NCBI RefSeq assembly: GCF_032854445.1
Contig: NC_088295.1
Span: 56,403,249 to 56,467,248, forward strand
Reading direction: 5' to 3'
Source: Liolophura sinensis
Lineage: Eukaryota; Mollusca; Polyplacophora; Chitonida; Chitonidae
DNA length: 64,000 bases
A program made the translations under genes and the position numbers. The notes below the pieces were generated by a model. That model did not search any database, was not told the origin of the DNA, and worked only from the letters and a program-made list of their open reading frames with translations. Positions 22,394 through 35,333 of the stretch are shown here, one piece after another; the stretch's first letter is position 1, and every line of letters begins with the position of its first letter.

Positions 22394-23915
22394 AGGCCAT
22401 TGGCCTGTATCATAACATATAATTTATTAATATATAAATATTTATCTATAAAGTTATATATACATTTCTTTTTATATTATTTTTAAAATATGAGGGTTTT
22501 CGAGTTTTAACTGTTTTTGGTTATTCTAATCTGGTTTTAAACATGTCCAAACATTTGTTTCCATTTTTAATGTTCTCACCACCATATCGGAAACCTCATC
22601 AGTCTCGTGTTTCGACCTTGCTGTCGCCACGATATGGCTGGAATATTGCCGATGTGGCGTTAAACCATAATCATTCATTTATTCATTCTTTAAATTTCGT
22701 AGTGTCGTTTGAACATCGCGGTTTCTGGTTTAAAGCAAATTTGCGAAGGAAGTCAAACATGAAAGTGACCCCCTGGAGCGGCTGTAACAAGAACAAATCT
22801 TCTTATTCCCTGTATAACCTCGCGAAACACTCTAACCCGAAGTCGTAGAGACCGGTAAACGAATGTTAGCCAAACATCTGGCAAGGCGTAGGTGGATTTA
22901 TGTGTTTTCGCTCTCGTCTTTAAAGTTTATCTCAAATAATTTCAGTCGGGTATGGAGGAGCCGTTTAATAACAAAAACACTGATGTTTAGCCATGGTACT
23001 AAGGGGTTCCAAAGTTGCCAATCTTTACGCATTGACATGAGCAGTTAGAATAAAACTCTAAATGCTCTTTTACTGAGCATAGATGTCAGAGAAGAACCCG
23101 CATTTGCAAGTACTCGAGCCATTTTAGAGCGTCTTGACGTGGAATTACTATGTCGACATGGAAAAGACGGGAGTTTAGGTATTGGTTGATGGAAAAATGC
23201 CAAACGAAACTTTTATTTGCAGCTAAATGGAACTTAATAAGTCCCTGGGGACAGATGTTAAATATATTTAGTTAAACAAGGGTGAAAAAAGTAAATTTAA
23301 GGCACGATTATCATCTCAGAGACACCAAATTAAAGACACCATTTTTTGAAGCCACCGGAAAAGAGCGGTTCTCGTGATGTTGCCGAGCTTTCCAGCAACA
23401 AATGGAAACCAACCGTATTTCATAACAGTCGAACTCCACATCTGCGATCAGCGTAGGTTACGCAGTTGTATATCCATGTACTTTCGGAGACAATGCCTAT
23501 TCGATTGGGATATATGGTTGTGCTAAAACAGCTGTGCACTGACTTATACTATCAAAAGACTGAGAATATAGACTGACATTTAAACATATGTGGGCTTCAT
23601 CTTAATGACCAAACTATTCCATAATATACAATAACGTGGTAATCTAGTGGATATATATCTTTGTCCCCACATCATCCTTGATTCTCGGTTGCTAGGGTCT
23701 GATCAGGCGGGTTAAAATGTGGACATAAACTTGTCAGAGCTACAAGCCATACCTACAAGTGTTAAAATTCACACCCATAGTTTAAATCCCCATGTACCTT
23801 TCTCATCGCGCACATAACTGATAATATCTACACTGAAGAAAACAAACTACAGGCTTTTGGCCACCTTTTATAATACTTGTTGTATGCAGGCACACACCCA
23901 TGTTAAAACACTTAC

Positions 23916-24016
23916 CTTCATCATCGGCGGAACATTCACACAGTTCCGCTCTGATAGCTACGATGAAAATATCAAGGTATGCGGATCGTTGACTTGTGAC
24001 TAGGAACTTCTCGACC
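23916..24016 (-). pseudogene. Relic signal-peptide exon, unit 1
   Basis: On the minus strand, sequence just before a good GTAAGT donor (23,915) resembles exon 1 of gene A: it reads AYLDIFIVAIRAELCECSAD and then DE, against MPIFLTILTAGLQVCSVDVE, in the same phase 1. No in-frame ATG precedes it before a stop, so it cannot start a protein as it stands. It could be a decayed duplicate first exon, or an internal exon of an alternative transcript. No lectin-like exon follows before the gene A exon 1. Confidence 0.45.
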
Positions 24017-24727
24017 TGCTACACCTGTTCTTTCAGCTGAAGGACATCTTATAAGATGTGATGTCAAAGATGTAAAGAATCAGTTAGAGATCAATGTAGG
24101 CATGATGATTCGTTGATTTTCCATTTTCATACGGTAATTTTTCACCAGTATATAAGTCTTTAAGGTGATCAGACACACGCCATGGTATGAAGACAGCACG
24201 ATATGCATGTACTCCTGTCTGCCTTTATACAAACCGCAAACTTCCTCATTGCGCGGCAAATGTGTGGGCTATTACATTTTGACTTCGTAGGTGGGGAGGG
24301 GGGGGGGGGAGGGCTTCACAAATTGTTTCGTAGGTAGTATTAAATACGGCTACACAATACCGGTGAACAACGCGATCTCACCGCAGGCAAATCTAGAACA
24401 CTCAGTTATATCACTTTTATTTACATTAGTCTATTTACAGTTAGACTAAAACTTTGACTGTGACATGAAGCCAGATCTCACCGGGTATGACCGACTATTT
24501 GCCACCTATCACACTGTCGTTACTGCTCTTGTTTTTAAGCTATGTGGTGTAGTCGTTTATGTGGCTGTTTGGTATAATAATGTACATAGCTCAGTGTCCT
24601 GGGGTGTTGTACACAAAGTTACATGTTCTTGTATAAAACTGACATGTGCGTAACATGAATTCATGTTACTCAAATCAACTAAAGGGATCGATTCGTCTTA
24701 CTCTAAAATAGAGCTATGTATAACTGT

Positions 24728-24815
24728 ACAATTGCCAAATAAATGCTGGCCGTTGTCGTAGAAATATTCTCGAGAACGGTATAAAACACCAACCAAATGA
24801 ATAAATAAATATAGC
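24728..24815 (+). repeat. SINE 3' fragment, unit 1
   Basis: Reads AATGCTGGCCGTTGTCGTAG, ATTCTCGAGAACGGTATAAA, then CACCAACCAAATGAATAAAT, the 3' end of family 1. Confidence 0.6.
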
Positions 24816-26465
24816 CAAATATCTTTTGTACTACGGCCAGACATTTATTAAAATGCTCTATTGCCTCTGACCTATATGTAACAAGCATACAGTGTATATA
24901 GGTTTATACGGTTAACCATGTACATATGGGAAGGGAATTGCTGCACGTGCCTTATACTGCCTATGTCCTGGCTAGTTGACTATAAATTATCAGCACATCT
25001 ATTTATACGCTTTTGTTACGAGGTACCCTAATGGGGCTGTATATGGACATTGAGAAAGAAGATCCGGTTAGACTTTAAGAAGTATATGACGTTAGCATTT
25101 CTGAGTACACAGCAAGGATTTTACGAGATAACTATGTTGCCTTTAGAGCCGACATCCTATAACATGATGACTAGACCATAATCTTGTTTTCTTGATCTTG
25201 TTACGAAAGAGTTGGCGTTGGTTATTACTGGTGGAAGGGCAAGTTTGTATTTATACACCGTTGTGGGATTGTCGTTATCAATTCCCCTACAGAAGGACTT
25301 TGTCACCAGTTTTGTTTTCCGCATAAACAAATAAATAAATAATCTCTAGCTCCATGAATTATCATACGAAAAGGCGGATTTAAATTTATTATGAAGATGC
25401 ATCACGGAAACGGGAAGTTTTTCAAATTCAAACACAAAAAGATATTTTTAAGTTAGCCTATACGATATCCTTTAGATTTAAGGTTGTAGAAAGCGGGAGT
25501 TCTCAGAATAAACCACTGAGCTGTGGCAAGTTACTGATGGACTTTTTCACGCGTAAGGTAAAGGTATGCACACAGTGCATGAAACTTGCGTGACAGCCAA
25601 ATAAAAACAGTACAAACCTAGCGATATCTCGTCGGTGTGACCCGAAGCTAGGCTCAGTAGTTACAAATGGTATCAGGTATGATTTGATCTCGGGATTTCT
25701 GCCTTCGAGGAAGTTTATACCACTCGACAACCGTAGTGCAGTCAACTCCATACGACGTGTTAATATATTTCATATAGCCTATACTAAACATTCGAAAAAA
25801 AATAAATAAGTGTGAATATTTTTAAATACTTTCTTTATTATTATAATTACACAAAAGCTGTTTTGATGCCCCTTTGAAAATCTAACATTTCATATTATGA
25901 CGTAATGTAACTAATTACGGTAAATTACGGTACGATGTATTTCTTTTCATATTTTTGTCACACGTGCGTCAGAGGTGTAATATATGTGACCTAAAGAACA
26001 TATAACAGCTGGCACATTATATGGTAGATGAGCCTGTAATCAATAATCCATTCGACAATGTGCGGGATGAATGTACCTCATTCTGGCAGGTTATTTACTG
26101 TGTGATAACACAAACATGTACGGTATATTAGTACAAGAGTATAGTTGGTGAGTGGGGAGTTCTTTTAAGTGAATCACAAGTACATGCGCGCATCACTGTA
26201 AAGCGTTCACGTTTATTAACTTGCATTTAAAAATGCTAATTTACCTGCTCGACAACTGTCACTGTATAATCCATTCTATCACAGAAGTTTATAACGCTAG
26301 TATGGAAGCCGGATAAAACCATTATCGTACCATCCATTCATCGCTCCATCGATCCATCACTCAGTGTTAGGTATCCCTTAGTTTTCCCGCATTCCATCTC
26401 TTATCCCCTGATGTTACATCTGATTGATCTGTTAATTTACATGGTTATTCTGTAACGTAATAATC

Positions 26466-26760
26466 GATAACGGCGAGTTTTATGAGTGGAGGAAACCTGA
26501 TTGCCAGGGTTCAGTAAACCACCAGCATTTCGACATGCATACATGCACTCCCTATTGGTGGAGGACGAGTGGTCTTCAACAAAGGTATACTGCGCAAGCG
26601 TTCACAGGTGACTCGTTTTTGTCATTAATTAAGGCTACAAACAAATCTTGGGTCAGGGGAATCCACAAATTCCTCGTCCAAGGTCGGGATTGAACACGCA
26701 CCTCGTGCATGTGTTTTTACAACGGATGGTCACACATCTTAACCACTCGGCCACGCCTTA
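26466..26760 (-). repeat. SINE-like repeat (family 3), unit 1
   Basis: Runs from ATAACGGCGAGTTTTATGAG through GGACGAGTGGTCTTCAACAA to a tRNA-like end AACCACTCGGCCACGCC (complement of a head). Related pieces occur at 9,420-9,690, 10,150-10,500 and 44,885-45,310. Confidence 0.5.
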
Positions 26761-28719
26761 TGTGCTACGTAAGTCGCCAGTTACACTTTCATAGTCATTG
26801 GGAGGTGACCTTGACCTTGGCAGGTCATTAAAACCTAAGTATGGATTTCACAATTGCCCTTACAAGACAACACAGTTTGCTATTTTTCTGGGAATCAAAC
26901 TTTTAGACATTATTCCCTATTATAACTGGCCCTTGCTTTGTGTAAAATAATTCTCCAACATCAAACTAGAATGAACGATTTACCCTTCGTTGAGTTGGCG
27001 ATGTTGAGTAATAAGGCCCCTATATAGCCATCTTCTCTTCCCAAATAATTAGTTTCCTGAAAGAGTCACTTCACGTGAGCTTTAAGTTTAAAGTTGAAAC
27101 TGTTCCAAACGTAAAGACATCTTTATCATTGACATAGACGGTCTGCTTTTTTATTTTGCGCTTGTTCTCCTTTTACAGCAAATGAGGTTTTTATCAATTA
27201 GTGTCCTATATCAGTCAAATAATATACAAGAACATGTATAAGTTGAAGGTCGACTGGAAAAAAATCTCATCAAGGTGATCATTACCACAACAACACAGGC
27301 CTAGCAATGCCTCGATCTGGCACCAGGGGTCTGTAGGTAGCCTACACTGGCTGCAAACTAGAACCTCTTGTGCTACAATAAGGAATCGTAGTAGTCCCGC
27401 AGTTAAAGATTCACTTCTTTGGCTGACACGTTCAACACTGTTGCTAAGCCTGATTGGATTTTGTCTCGTCCAGTTTAACAAAACCGTGACGTTAAATAAC
27501 TGGCAATAATGATAATCATTTTGGAAGAAGGAAAGTATCTGACATCTACACAAAAAAAAATTAAAATGTAGTCCCGTACACATTTTTTCTCCATCCCAAC
27601 CTTCTTTTAACACCAACATGTTAACGGCAAGCACAAAAAGCTCAAGTCTTTATTCTGTAAAATATCTGTAAATGGCGGTACACATTTTAATGGCATTCCC
27701 AAGAATTCTGTTGCCAGTGGGATACGTTTCCCGGACCATTTCGGTACTATGCTACTGGTTTGTCTCATAATCTTTCTGGGCAAAGAACGAATTAACAGCA
27801 AAGATCTTTGACTCGAATAATTTTAGTTGGGTATGGTTCCCGATAGTTTCCAGCATGGCGTGACGAAACTCGAATTGCTTACACTTTAAGTTGGTATATA
27901 AGAATGCCTTATTTCACAGCGTACTGTGCACTGTTAAGGGTAGTCAACCTATGAAACATCACAGGACGGAAAAACATTTGATATATAACCAAACCATTTT
28001 GCAAGAGTTTATCAGAGGAATAAAACATCTTTGACACCGAATAAAAGAGAGAAACATGTTCAGGCAAAGAATAAGAAAGGGAGACAACTTCCTCGATTGC
28101 ACACTTCCAGTTAAGCAGGAAACGTACAAATTACGAAACAAAACAATGTTTGTCTGGTGGTTGTTTCGATAGTTAAACGTGACATAGATACTAGATTCCG
28201 GATCAAACAAATCAGTTCACAGAAAGCACACTTATGAACAATACTTATTAGAATGTTTTTGAAAGAATTTACTTGTATATTATGGTTTAGACGTGCTGAA
28301 ACGTATTATTGGGTCATGCGTGTTTACACAAGGCGAAACTCTTGTAGAACTATAGGGAAACCACCGCGCCTTCTCACCTCAGTTGAGATAATTGTATGAG
28401 ATAAGACCGCAGCCACACCAACCAGACAAATATAAGGAAAGAGGAAATTACTTATTTTGCTTAGTTACAGCACGTCTAATCCATCCGTACAAAATTGTAC
28501 AACCAGTGGCCACTGTAATTGTCACCGTCACTGTCAGGTATTTCGAAAAAAGTGTAGTACATATACATTATTCCCCACCAAATATGGAACAAATGGAAAA
28601 TATACTTTCTCTTGTAAGATATGAAAATACAGTACGCTTATTGAATCCCTGCATAATATTAACCAGGTACCGTGACAAGTCGATGTAATATTTTATACAT
28701 ATATACCTGTCTTCCACGA

Positions 28720-29085
28720 AGACTGCATGCATTGAACAAAGCTCGCCGGCAAGAACCACGCCACTCCTCAAAAACTGTGACGACTGCCAGCTATGTTGAT
28801 ATATGAAACAAATATGCACACAGCGACGGTACTTTGCTAAGAAAGAATTTAAAATACAAAGCATATGCGGCAATTTACTTCCCAAGGTCACCAATATGAT
28901 GAAAGTGCCAATAAAACTGTGGCAGATTTGTGCCTGAGAAGTAGTGTAGACAATCGGTAATCCGCTGAACGCTAGTAATGGGCCAAAGCTATACAGGAAT
29001 GCTTTCCCTAATAATTTACTTATAGATGTTGTAAATACAATGACACTGAATATAAGATAAACGGAACAATAATAACCTTAGAGCC
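28720..29085 (-). other. Conserved hydrophobic minus-strand frame, unit 2
   Basis: Counterpart of the unit-3 frame, open and reading SISKLLGKAFLYSFGPLLAF and FIGTFIILVTLGSKLPHMLC. Function unknown. Confidence 0.25.
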
Positions 29086-29820
29086 CGTTTTATCACTGGG
29101 TGGGATGGAAGGGAGTTAAAATAAGGACGTTGATTAATGAACTAGCTCTGTACATCGGCCCGACTGTGAAAGGAAAGACCTCACGGCAGGGAGAGACCGC
29201 TGCACCAAGGGGGATAACTCTAACTACCCGTTTCACAATCACCACAGAGCTGGGTACATCACCTTAGACCACACACCACTAAAAATTCCTCCCGTGTAAT
29301 AATATTGTCTACCCTGTATTAATCATAAACAAGGTGAATAACGTCGTCGATGTGTGTTTTTTGCAAATATTGCATATAGACAAACATGAGGGAGAAATGT
29401 TATTCGGTAGCTCTTTCAGACTAACCGTGCAAGCTACTGTGATGCGTCCTGTGTCAGACATAGCAAAAGCCCTCTGCGTTTATTCATGTACATGCGGCTA
29501 ACTATCCCATGGGCGAGTTTATCTCTCCACTGTTTATCTCTTTCATGATTTCATGAAAACATGATTTCAGTCCTTTTGCATTAATATAGCTGTAAGGCTC
29601 AGTTTATAGACACAAATTGAAAGGTATGGAAATTTCATTAGGTGTTGAAGTACCTTATTTAAGTTGAAGATTTTTTTTAATTAAACAATAGAGAAAATTA
29701 TGTTTATATCTTATCAACTTAAACAGATGAAAGTAACAATATGCTAGATTTTAAAATTCATCGCCTTTTGGAGAGCGGTACAACTCAGTCATAATTTTAT
29801 TTGCTCTCTTTTAAACTTAG

Positions 29821-30202
29821 CAGACCAAAGCAAATGTCTCGACGAAGTTTTCCGAAAAACGCCCCTAGCCTTTCGCCAAATAGCAATTCCGGCCTGACGA
29901 ATCCACTATTCCACGTTGATCTCCAGACTCGACAAGATCAGCCCGGGGGCCTGGAAGACAGAACGGAAATGTTGACTTATAATACTGCGGGTAGTTATCT
30001 GACGCCGATTTTCAGGCCGACTCCTTAGCCAGATTCTCAGTTTACAGGAATGGATCACGGGACCGACCTCAGGTATTTTAACACTGGTGAAGAGGATGAT
30101 GGGTATTGTACGCCATTCTCAGACCAGAATCCCCTGTACGAGGTTCTCGGGGAACGAGAGACCGTGGCAGATCAACACCCCTACAGCCAAATGCGTTACT
30201 GA
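29821..30202 (+). pseudogene. Orphan tail exon E (gene D family), premature stop
   Basis: This is the unit-2 copy of the gene D tail exon, with the same CTTAGCAG tandem acceptor. The frame carries a TAG at 30026-30028 where the other copies read Gln (RPTRQP), removing the YCTPL, NPLYEVL and HPYSQM motifs. No transmembrane exon like the one at 532-619 was found upstream in this unit, because the duplication appears to begin inside that intron. It is most simply a stranded, decaying exon. Confidence 0.7.
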
Positions 30203-30631
30203 GTTTTACCGCTGTAAAAGGACAATTATATACATCAGTCCGTTTCTTCATTATAATTATTAACGTTGGATTACAGCCTTAAAAGTTTGAATGCGCGTAC
30301 GTGTTGGAGACAAGCTCCACAGCTTTCTGCAAGGAAGCGAGGAGTATGCAAATAACACATGTTTACTGAGTGCATGGTTAATGGGTTGAACTACACAACG
30401 CTATCGTCTTTAGCTATCGTTTCCAACTGTCACTATTTATTTTTTTACTGTTCTATTCCCGTCGTTATTTGTTAGACTGTGTCATGTGACCCATATCTGT
30501 CAGACTGTATGTTGAAGCGTTGGACTGAAAACAGCGGATTCCTAAGCTATTACAGCAGCCAATCAGCGCTTTGTTTGAATGTCGACGGTGCCCATGTGAA
30601 CGTCTTCTGCACATTAATACTACCAGCAGCT

Positions 30632-30892
30632 TTAAAAGAGGAAGTTGTAACTTCCTCGTTTGGCGTTCAGCATGAAGGGGATAGTGCAACGACTGGTTGA
30701 CTCGTATCAGTATAATGACTCGGGCGAGCGGCTTACTTGCCTTCGGTAAGTCGTCTCAGTGAAGCAGCACTTGAAGAGCGGTGAAAGTCCGTCCTGCGAC
30801 AAGGGGGCACATTACATACACCCTAAGGATTCCTTCGTCGTCATATGACTGAAAAATTGTTGAGCACGACGTTAAACCCCCAAGCACTCACT
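30632..30892 (+). repeat. SINE family 2 body, headless, unit 2
   Basis: Begins at TTTAAAAGAGGAAGTTGTAA without the tRNA head and ends at CCCCCAAGCACTCACTAAC. Unit 1 lacks it. Confidence 0.7.
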
Positions 30893-31384
30893 AACTTACT
30901 ACCAGCAGTCTGTCGCCTTGCATAGTGCTGCCTCAGTAAAGCCCTATGCCAAAGATAACAGGCAAGACACTAGACCCACCCATGCAGTACACAAACATCT
31001 GATCGACAAGTATACTTGTGCTTGCCTCATTACGCGCTGGTAATATTTACGCGAAGTGTTGCCGTCCAGAAACAGGCCCCATAGGAAAATGAACTCAAAG
31101 ATTACATTCCATGGTAAAGTGTACTATAGGAACGGCAGGCTACTCATAGCCTATTTACGTCACACTGAGTGTTAAACGTTACATACGGTGTTTTTGTTAT
31201 CTGAATATAGGTATGGTGTAATTTTAGAATAAATAAAAAACATAGGATGTATACATAAGAATTCAACAATACAGCACGAATAAATGCATTTTCCGATGCA
31301 GTTTTGCTAATTCTCTTTCCGTTTTATTCTAATAACAAATAGTACCAATATTGGATGTCTGTCACAACCAATCTCATATTAATT

Positions 31385-31645
31385 ACATTTATATTTTTTT
31401 TCATCTTATTGCTGTTTTAAGCCGTATTCAAGAATATTTCACTTATACGACGGCGGCCAGATTTATCGTGGATGAGACAGGGCAGAACCCAGAGGAAACC
31501 CGCGATCATCTGCAAGATGCTGTCAGACCTTCCCACGTACCTGCGGAGAGGAAGCCAGCATGAACTGGGCTTAAACTTACAGGCTCCTGGGTCATTCGCC
31601 GTGCTGACGTGCTACCCCAATCGGCCACGGAGGCCTGCATCTTAG
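31385..31645 (-). repeat. tRNA-derived SINE (family 1), unit 2
   Basis: Same insertion as the unit-1 copy at 3,944, so it predates the duplication. It ends in CAATCGGCCACGGAGGCC. Confidence 0.7.
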
Positions 31646-31824
31646 TTTTATCTTAATATCTCAAATTTATGCTATTTTTTATCTGTAAGCATCAAACTGC
31701 ACACGTACTTATATTATTATATCTCTTTCTTGTCATGCGTATTATAAATAACCAGATGGGCCGCTGAGAGGTAATAATGGGTTGTAATTAAAATGATCAT
31801 TTAACCGGACAGGACTTTGCAGCA

Positions 31825-31985
31825 CAAGTAAAGATTTTCACTATGGGCTGATTAGTGATTTAGAATGTTGTGAGGAGACGGTTGTCGATGAATATACCTT
31901 GTCTAAAACTGTATCACCTAAAGCGAGAGTATCCCAAGGATCAGTTCCAAGACTCCTGCTGTTTGTAGTATAATTTGTCACATAT
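31825..31985 (+). pseudogene. RT-like scrap, unit 2
   Basis: Counterpart of the 4,360 scrap, reading ARVSQGSVPRLLLFVV in the same frame. Part of the duplicated unit. Confidence 0.33.
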
Positions 31986-32584
31986 ATTTTATTTACGCCA
32001 TACTGATACGTCCGCGTTGAGGTTAATGGGTGGAGGAGATCGGAGTGCTCGACGTAAGGTTCGAAAAGTGGCTGTTTCAGCAGCTCAAAGCCGGGGTCTA
32101 GGTCAGTTTACAAAATCGTTTCTAATTTGCATAAAACTTGCCCAATAACTTGATGATATGAGATAAACCATATCAACACGGTTTGTTCACATTGTTGTTT
32201 GCCAACATAACCAAGGCTATCTTGGTTTTTTAGAGAATTTTTATTTTAACAAATGTAAGTAAAATGCTGCAAAATAGCCCAGCAGAAATACATCAGTTGG
32301 GAAGAGAGCTTTAAAGAGCATTTTGTTCAATGTGTCGACAAAAATTTATTACTATTTGCATTTTTTTAAATTTAATTAAATGAAAAATTTTAGAAAATTG
32401 ATAAAATATAGATTTTAAAATGTCCATAACTATTATCTCCTTGATTATTCCAATTATCGACTGATAATTTCTAAATGTTTAAACATTTCCCCAATAGTAT
32501 ACAAAAGCTGCAAGCATAATTATTTTGGATTCTGCTCGACATAATTGAAAGTAGACGCGTGAATGATATGCACTTCTATAAATG

Positions 32585-32948
32585 GTACCGGCCCGGATAG
32601 CACAGTTGGTAGAGCGTGCGCTTCGGGACCGGTAGATCCAGGATCAATCCTTGATCGAGTCACACCTAAGACTTTAAAAGAGGAAGTCGTAACTTCCTCG
32701 TTTGGCGTTCAGCATGAAGAGGATAGTGCAACGAATGGTTGACCCGTATCAGTATAATGGCTCGGCCGGGTCGGCTTACTTGCCTTCGGCTTAGTCGTCT
32801 CAGTGAAGCAGCACTAAATAAAAGCGGTGGAAATCCGTCCTGCAACAAGGAGGCACATTACACGTGCATGCACCCTAAGGATTCCTTCGTCGTCATATGA
32901 CTGAAAAATTGTTGAGTACGACGTTAAACCCCAAGCACTCACTCACTC
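32585..32948 (+). repeat. tRNA-derived SINE (family 2), unit 2, full length
   Basis: Same position in the unit as the copy at 5,134, with an intact head (GGATAGCACAGTTGGTAGAG) and the CACTCACTCACTC end. Confidence 0.75.
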
Positions 32949-33984
32949 TTTAAATGGCTGCTGAGAAGTTACGTACATGTACTTATATGTTCGATGTATA
33001 AAATCACTATGTTCCATCCACTAAAAATAATTTGACAAAACCAATTTAATCCTATATTTTGCATGCATGTAGCCTGAATATGCATTGTCGTAACCCTTGG
33101 CTTTTGTTGTTGTTTCATTGAAATGACGATCACGACGAAAGAGTGACGTACGCTCACATATTATTCGTGGTACTGTTGTGGCAAACTGACGACTTTATCT
33201 GCGCAACACAAAGACCCATTAGATTTACACAAAATGCGATCGCTGTGGGTTCAATTCTCGACTATCATCTTGTGTCATTGAGTGTACATGTGCTGAGGGC
33301 CTTCAGACAAACCCCATAAACGTCTACTCTTCGACATGTTGACTTCAGGAGGTGTCAAAGGCGGATGCATGTCGATCTCCAGATTTTTGCTTTTCAAAAC
33401 TTGGACACCCAGCATCCTAGTGTACACAAAATGGCCGAGTGCCTCCTGTGGGCGTGTAACATTGTACACACTCATCTCCATGCTTTAAACAATGTCATCA
33501 GGGTTTGAAATCCCCACGTGCTTCTACGAAACAAAGACTGGTTTTACTTTGCGTGTGTCTGAATTCCACAGTTTTACTCCGTTTGAAAATGTAAAATCTG
33601 GATATTTTTAAGGAGGTATTTTAAAAATAAGCACAGGTTACTAAATCGGATAGTTTATTTTTCTCCTTTGTTTCAGCCATGGTTGTGCCATAACCTAAGG
33701 CATTACTAAGCTATAGGCATAACTCCTGTACGCAGACCAGTGAGGCCAGTATAGGGATTAACGTTCATAATATGACATATGCTGGACAAACCATTTGACT
33801 GTGAGAATGTTAACGCTTCGGTGGTTTGTATTAAATAATGTTTCGACAATCACGCACGTGATCTTGAAATACATACCTGGAACGTTCGTTATTCGGCTGA
33901 AGATTGGTTTGTGAATGTCTGAATCGACGCTTCGATTGACAAGCGTACAAGAAAGTTTTGACACTCAGTTTAAGTCTAAGTATA

Positions 33985-34245
33985 TTTATTTATTTATTTC
34001 TTTGATTGGTGATTTCCCCGTTACTAAAAATTGCGGCTGTTGCCAGCATAAAGGTGGGGGAAATGAAAACCCGGCACTGCCAGGGGGAAACCGATTTACT
34101 ATCTACAGGTTGCCGGTGGACCTTTCCGTATCGGATCGGAGAGGAAGCATGAGCCGGACATAATCTCACCGCGACCACTGGTGAGAGGCTACCGGGTAAT
34201 TATGATGCACCAACACGCTAATCACTAGGCCGCGGAGACTCCTAA
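33985..34245 (-). repeat. tRNA-derived SINE (family 1 relative), unit 2
   Basis: Orthologous by position to the copy at 6,422, with TATTTATTTATTTCTTTGAT at one end and CACTAGGCCGCGGAGAC at the other. Confidence 0.6.
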
Positions 34246-35333
34246 AATAAGAGTATGTGAACATGAATAACAGCAGTCATGTAGTGGAAATGCTGCGATC
34301 TGACTCAAACTTCTAAGTATCTCCTGCTTTCAGTCCACTTAAAATATGTAAGCTTATGTTTAGTCATCAAGTGTATTACAATAGGAAACGTGGTAGATAT
34401 GAAATGTAAGATAAGCCTTTACATGCAAATTACCGGAAGTACGACCCAAAACCTTGGCACATGAAGTTGGTAGTTTTCATATTACCTGCCTGTTTCCCAA
34501 TAGATGTGAAGACATTCGTTATGGTTTTGTTTTGACATTAAATGAGCTTATTTGTTTTAAAACACGCCTCATTTTTTACTCGTCTTGCTTAAGTTCCAGA
34601 AACATCCCTTCGTAATTTATGGAGATATAGGAGAAATAACCAGGCATGTAAAAAGTTATCCACATTTTGATAATAGAACACAGAATTTATAAAATTACAA
34701 CTGTGAGACAGGATATATACATATAAACAAAATGATGCACAGAAAATTTGAGAAGGATAGTATATAGTTGTATGTTTTCATACAGTAACTAAATATTGCA
34801 TAGTATCCCAAATTACATGATGAGTTAACCAACAATGCAACAGGTGAGTCAACTGTGGAGAGTTGAGATCCATGCTTGCAAACCTAGAGATACTTGGATT
34901 TATTTATGAGCTTTGTAGACGTATAAAAATTATTCAAAAGCAGTGAAATAATGTAGTATACACAAAGGACAAAACATTTTCCAAGAAGTTAAAAGGATCT
35001 AGACTTGGTTTCTAAAAGTCTTAACTTCCAATCATCCAATTTGAGTTGGACTCTTGGAAAATCTTCTTGATTAATAAACCACTTAATTGCAGGCCGGCGA
35101 ATGTGTATAGGGCGAGTCCTCAAAAGCAAACGTGATAGGACAGAACGAATTGAATAGGTAATATTGCAAAAGCCAATTGAATGCAGTAAGGAAAGTGTTT
35201 TCAGTCCTTGATGTACATGGTCCAACTACAAACGTCAAACAGACACTTTTCCTTTCATGGAACAGATTTTGAACTACTTATACTGCCACTGTCGCAATCC
35301 CTTACGTTCACAAGTCACCACTCTCGCTGTCAG

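Larger units (their letters stand above)
16936..22685 (+). mobile_element. LINE copy 1 (I/Nimb-like, APE endonuclease plus RNase H), broken
   Basis: A non-LTR retrotransposon of about 5.75 kb with a 5' leader, a gag-like ORF1, an EN-RT-RNase H ORF2 and a 3' tail of ATTC/ATTT repeats. A 13-bp target duplication, TCTTTAAATTTCG, flanks it at 16923-16935 and 22687-22699. Unit 2 has the unoccupied site near 45,978-45,990. Clade assignment rests on the zinc-knuckle ORF1 and the RNase H domain and is approximate. ORF2 is frameshifted and internally deleted, so the copy is dead. Confidence 0.88.
1700..28670. repeat. Segmental duplication unit 1
   Basis: Sequence from about 1,711 (GTGACAAGTCGATG) to about 28,670 matches unit 2 in order. 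It contains the gene D tail exon, gene A, LINE copy 1, the Tc1 element, the relic signal exon and the intergenic part that ends at the next tail exon. Length differences from unit 2 come mainly from LINE copy 1 (5.7 kb) and the Tc1 element (1.6 kb), offset by SINEs present only in unit 2. Confidence 0.85.
22700..28670. other. Intergenic part of unit 1, no intact gene seen
   Basis: Holds the relic signal exon at 23,916, a G-rich tract at about 24,291-24,315, SINE fragments and a family-3 repeat. Short frames conserved with unit 2 (for example 27607-27801, minus) have no recognisable function. The unit-2 counterpart is 45,990-52,050. Confidence 0.5.

Noticed and set aside
22543-22848. Plus-strand frame after LINE copy 1
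   Set aside because: It crosses from the LINE 3' end into flanking sequence, so it is not a gene.
25503-25751. An 82-residue minus-strand frame, also at 48,856-49,104
   Set aside because: It overlaps dispersed repeat sequence (CTGTGGCAAGTTACTGATGG) and shows no domain.
27607-27801. A 64-residue minus-strand frame conserved at 50,975-51,169
   Set aside because: No recognisable domain, and the identity is no higher than that of surrounding duplicated non-coding sequence.
28460-28530. Possible transmembrane exon for tail E (TTACAG acceptor, phase 1 to 2, KIVQPVATVIVTVTV), also at about 51,840
   Set aside because: The hydrophobic stretch is too short for a helix, has no WKR end, and is not similar to the helix exon at 532-619.
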